Both the position numbers and the translations under genes were made by a program. A DNA stretch of 6,145 bases, taken from assembly GCA_002170735.1 (NCBI GenBank), contig NHIV01000073.1, positions 4,402-10,546 of the forward strand, written 5' to 3'. The stretch's first letter is position 1. Each line of letters starts with the position of its first letter. The stretch comes from a bacterium TMED198 (lineage in GTDB: Bacteria; Fidelibacterota; Marinisomatia; SCGC-AAA003-L08; D37C17). Shown in pieces: positions 5,883-6,145 of this stretch. Below the pieces are notes generated by a model. It worked only from the letters and a program-made list of their open reading frames with translations. It had not been told where the DNA came from and ran no database searches.

Positions 5883-6145
5883 AGAACCGAACCATTAGCT
5901 AATACAACAAAATCTGGATTCAAAAGGTTTGGCTTATTGTAGGTCAATCGCTTCCCATTTTCATTGTCTACAACATCTCCCCCTGCATGCAATACAACAG
6001 CATGAGCGGCAGCTGTGTCCCACTCCATAGTTGGCCCAAGCCTAGGATATATATCAGCTGTTCCATCAGCAACTAAGCATAATTTGATAGAACTTCCCAT
6101 TTGTAAAAATTCATAATTATCATATTTCTTAACAAACTCTAAAAC
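5876..6145 (-). CDS. cysQ: 3'(2'),5'-bisphosphate nucleotidase CysQ, C-terminal part (cut by window edge)
   Basis: The reading frame is open to the window edge, so the start lies outside and only about 89 C-terminal residues are seen (the family is usually about 250-270). The visible part matches the end of the CysQ branch of the inositol monophosphatase superfamily: a GSSIKLCLVADGTADIYPR segment, then GPTMEWDTAAAHAV, which carries the metal-binding Asp of the WD-x-A motif, then a GKRLTYNKPNLLNPDFVV tail as in E. coli CysQ. The family hydrolyses 3'-phosphoadenosine-5'-phosphate (PAP) to AMP and phosphate in the cytoplasm, which relieves product inhibition of PAPS-using enzymes. This fits the PAPS-dependent sulfotransferase four genes downstream. 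Its TAA stop lies inside the first codons of the next gene (7-base overlap), which suggests one transcript. A related inositol monophosphatase is the main alternative, but the tail favours CysQ. Confidence 0.9.
   Translation of the reverse strand, partial: VLEFVKKYDNYEFLQMGSSIKLCLVADGTADIYPRLGPTMEWDTAAAHAVVLHAGGDVVDNENGKRLTYNKPNLLNPDFVVLANGSVLC

Larger units (their letters stand above)
1..6145 (-). other. Single predicted operon of six genes, open at both ends
   Basis: Junctions in transcription order are: 7-base overlap, 4-base ATGA overlap, 11-base gap, 2-base gap, 23-base overlap. No space is left for a promoter or a hairpin terminator. Co-transcription is an inference from this spacing and the shared strand. 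The promoter must lie upstream of cysQ, outside the window. Confidence 0.8.

Noticed and set aside
5701..5898. Plus-strand open frame of 65 codons, and similar ones at 682-900, 1138-1347 and 4016-4207
   Set aside because: Each lies opposite a well-supported minus-strand gene, and none resembles a known protein family by eye. They are antisense shadows.

Overview
The window is AT-rich and every supported gene lies on the minus strand, so transcription runs from position 6145 towards position 1. Two protein hallmarks point to the source. One is a C-terminal surface-sorting domain that opens with YPNPFN. The other is a C-terminal dockerin-like pair with the NILD signature, joined to leucine-rich repeats and a cupredoxin. 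This mix is typical of the Fibrobacterota-Chlorobiota-Bacteroidota (FCB) supergroup. From family knowledge it most resembles marine Candidatus Marinimicrobia (SAR406). That taxonomic call is an inference; no rRNA or marker gene is present.

In transcription order the layout is: (1) the C-terminal part of CysQ, a 3'-phosphoadenosine-5'-phosphate (PAP) phosphatase, cut by the window edge (6145-5876); (2) a secreted LolA-like protein of the outer-membrane lipoprotein-sorting type (5882-5136); (3) a secreted arylsulfotransferase (ASST) family protein with an N-terminal fibronectin-like domain and a C-terminal type IX secretion (T9SS) sorting domain (5139-3007); (4) a secreted cupredoxin / leucine-rich-repeat / dockerin-like protein (2995-1730); (5) a membrane-anchored PAPS-dependent sulfotransferase (1727-624); (6) a START-domain lipid-binding protein with a signal peptide (646-11). 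A ribosome binding site at the far end suggests a further gene just outside the window.

The genes overlap by 4 to 23 bases or are 2 to 11 bases apart, and no promoter or terminator is visible, so this is very probably one operon. There is no gene-free stretch; the longest gap is 11 bases. Two genes use TTG starts.

The unifying theme is sulfuryl transfer. The window holds a PAPS-dependent sulfotransferase, the phosphatase that removes its PAP by-product, and a PAPS-independent arylsulfotransferase predicted to act outside the inner membrane. These sit with two hydrophobic-ligand folds (START and LolA-like) and a predicted surface copper protein. A reasonable but untested reading is a pathway that makes a sulfated lipid or phenolic compound at the inner membrane and moves or remodels it at the cell envelope.
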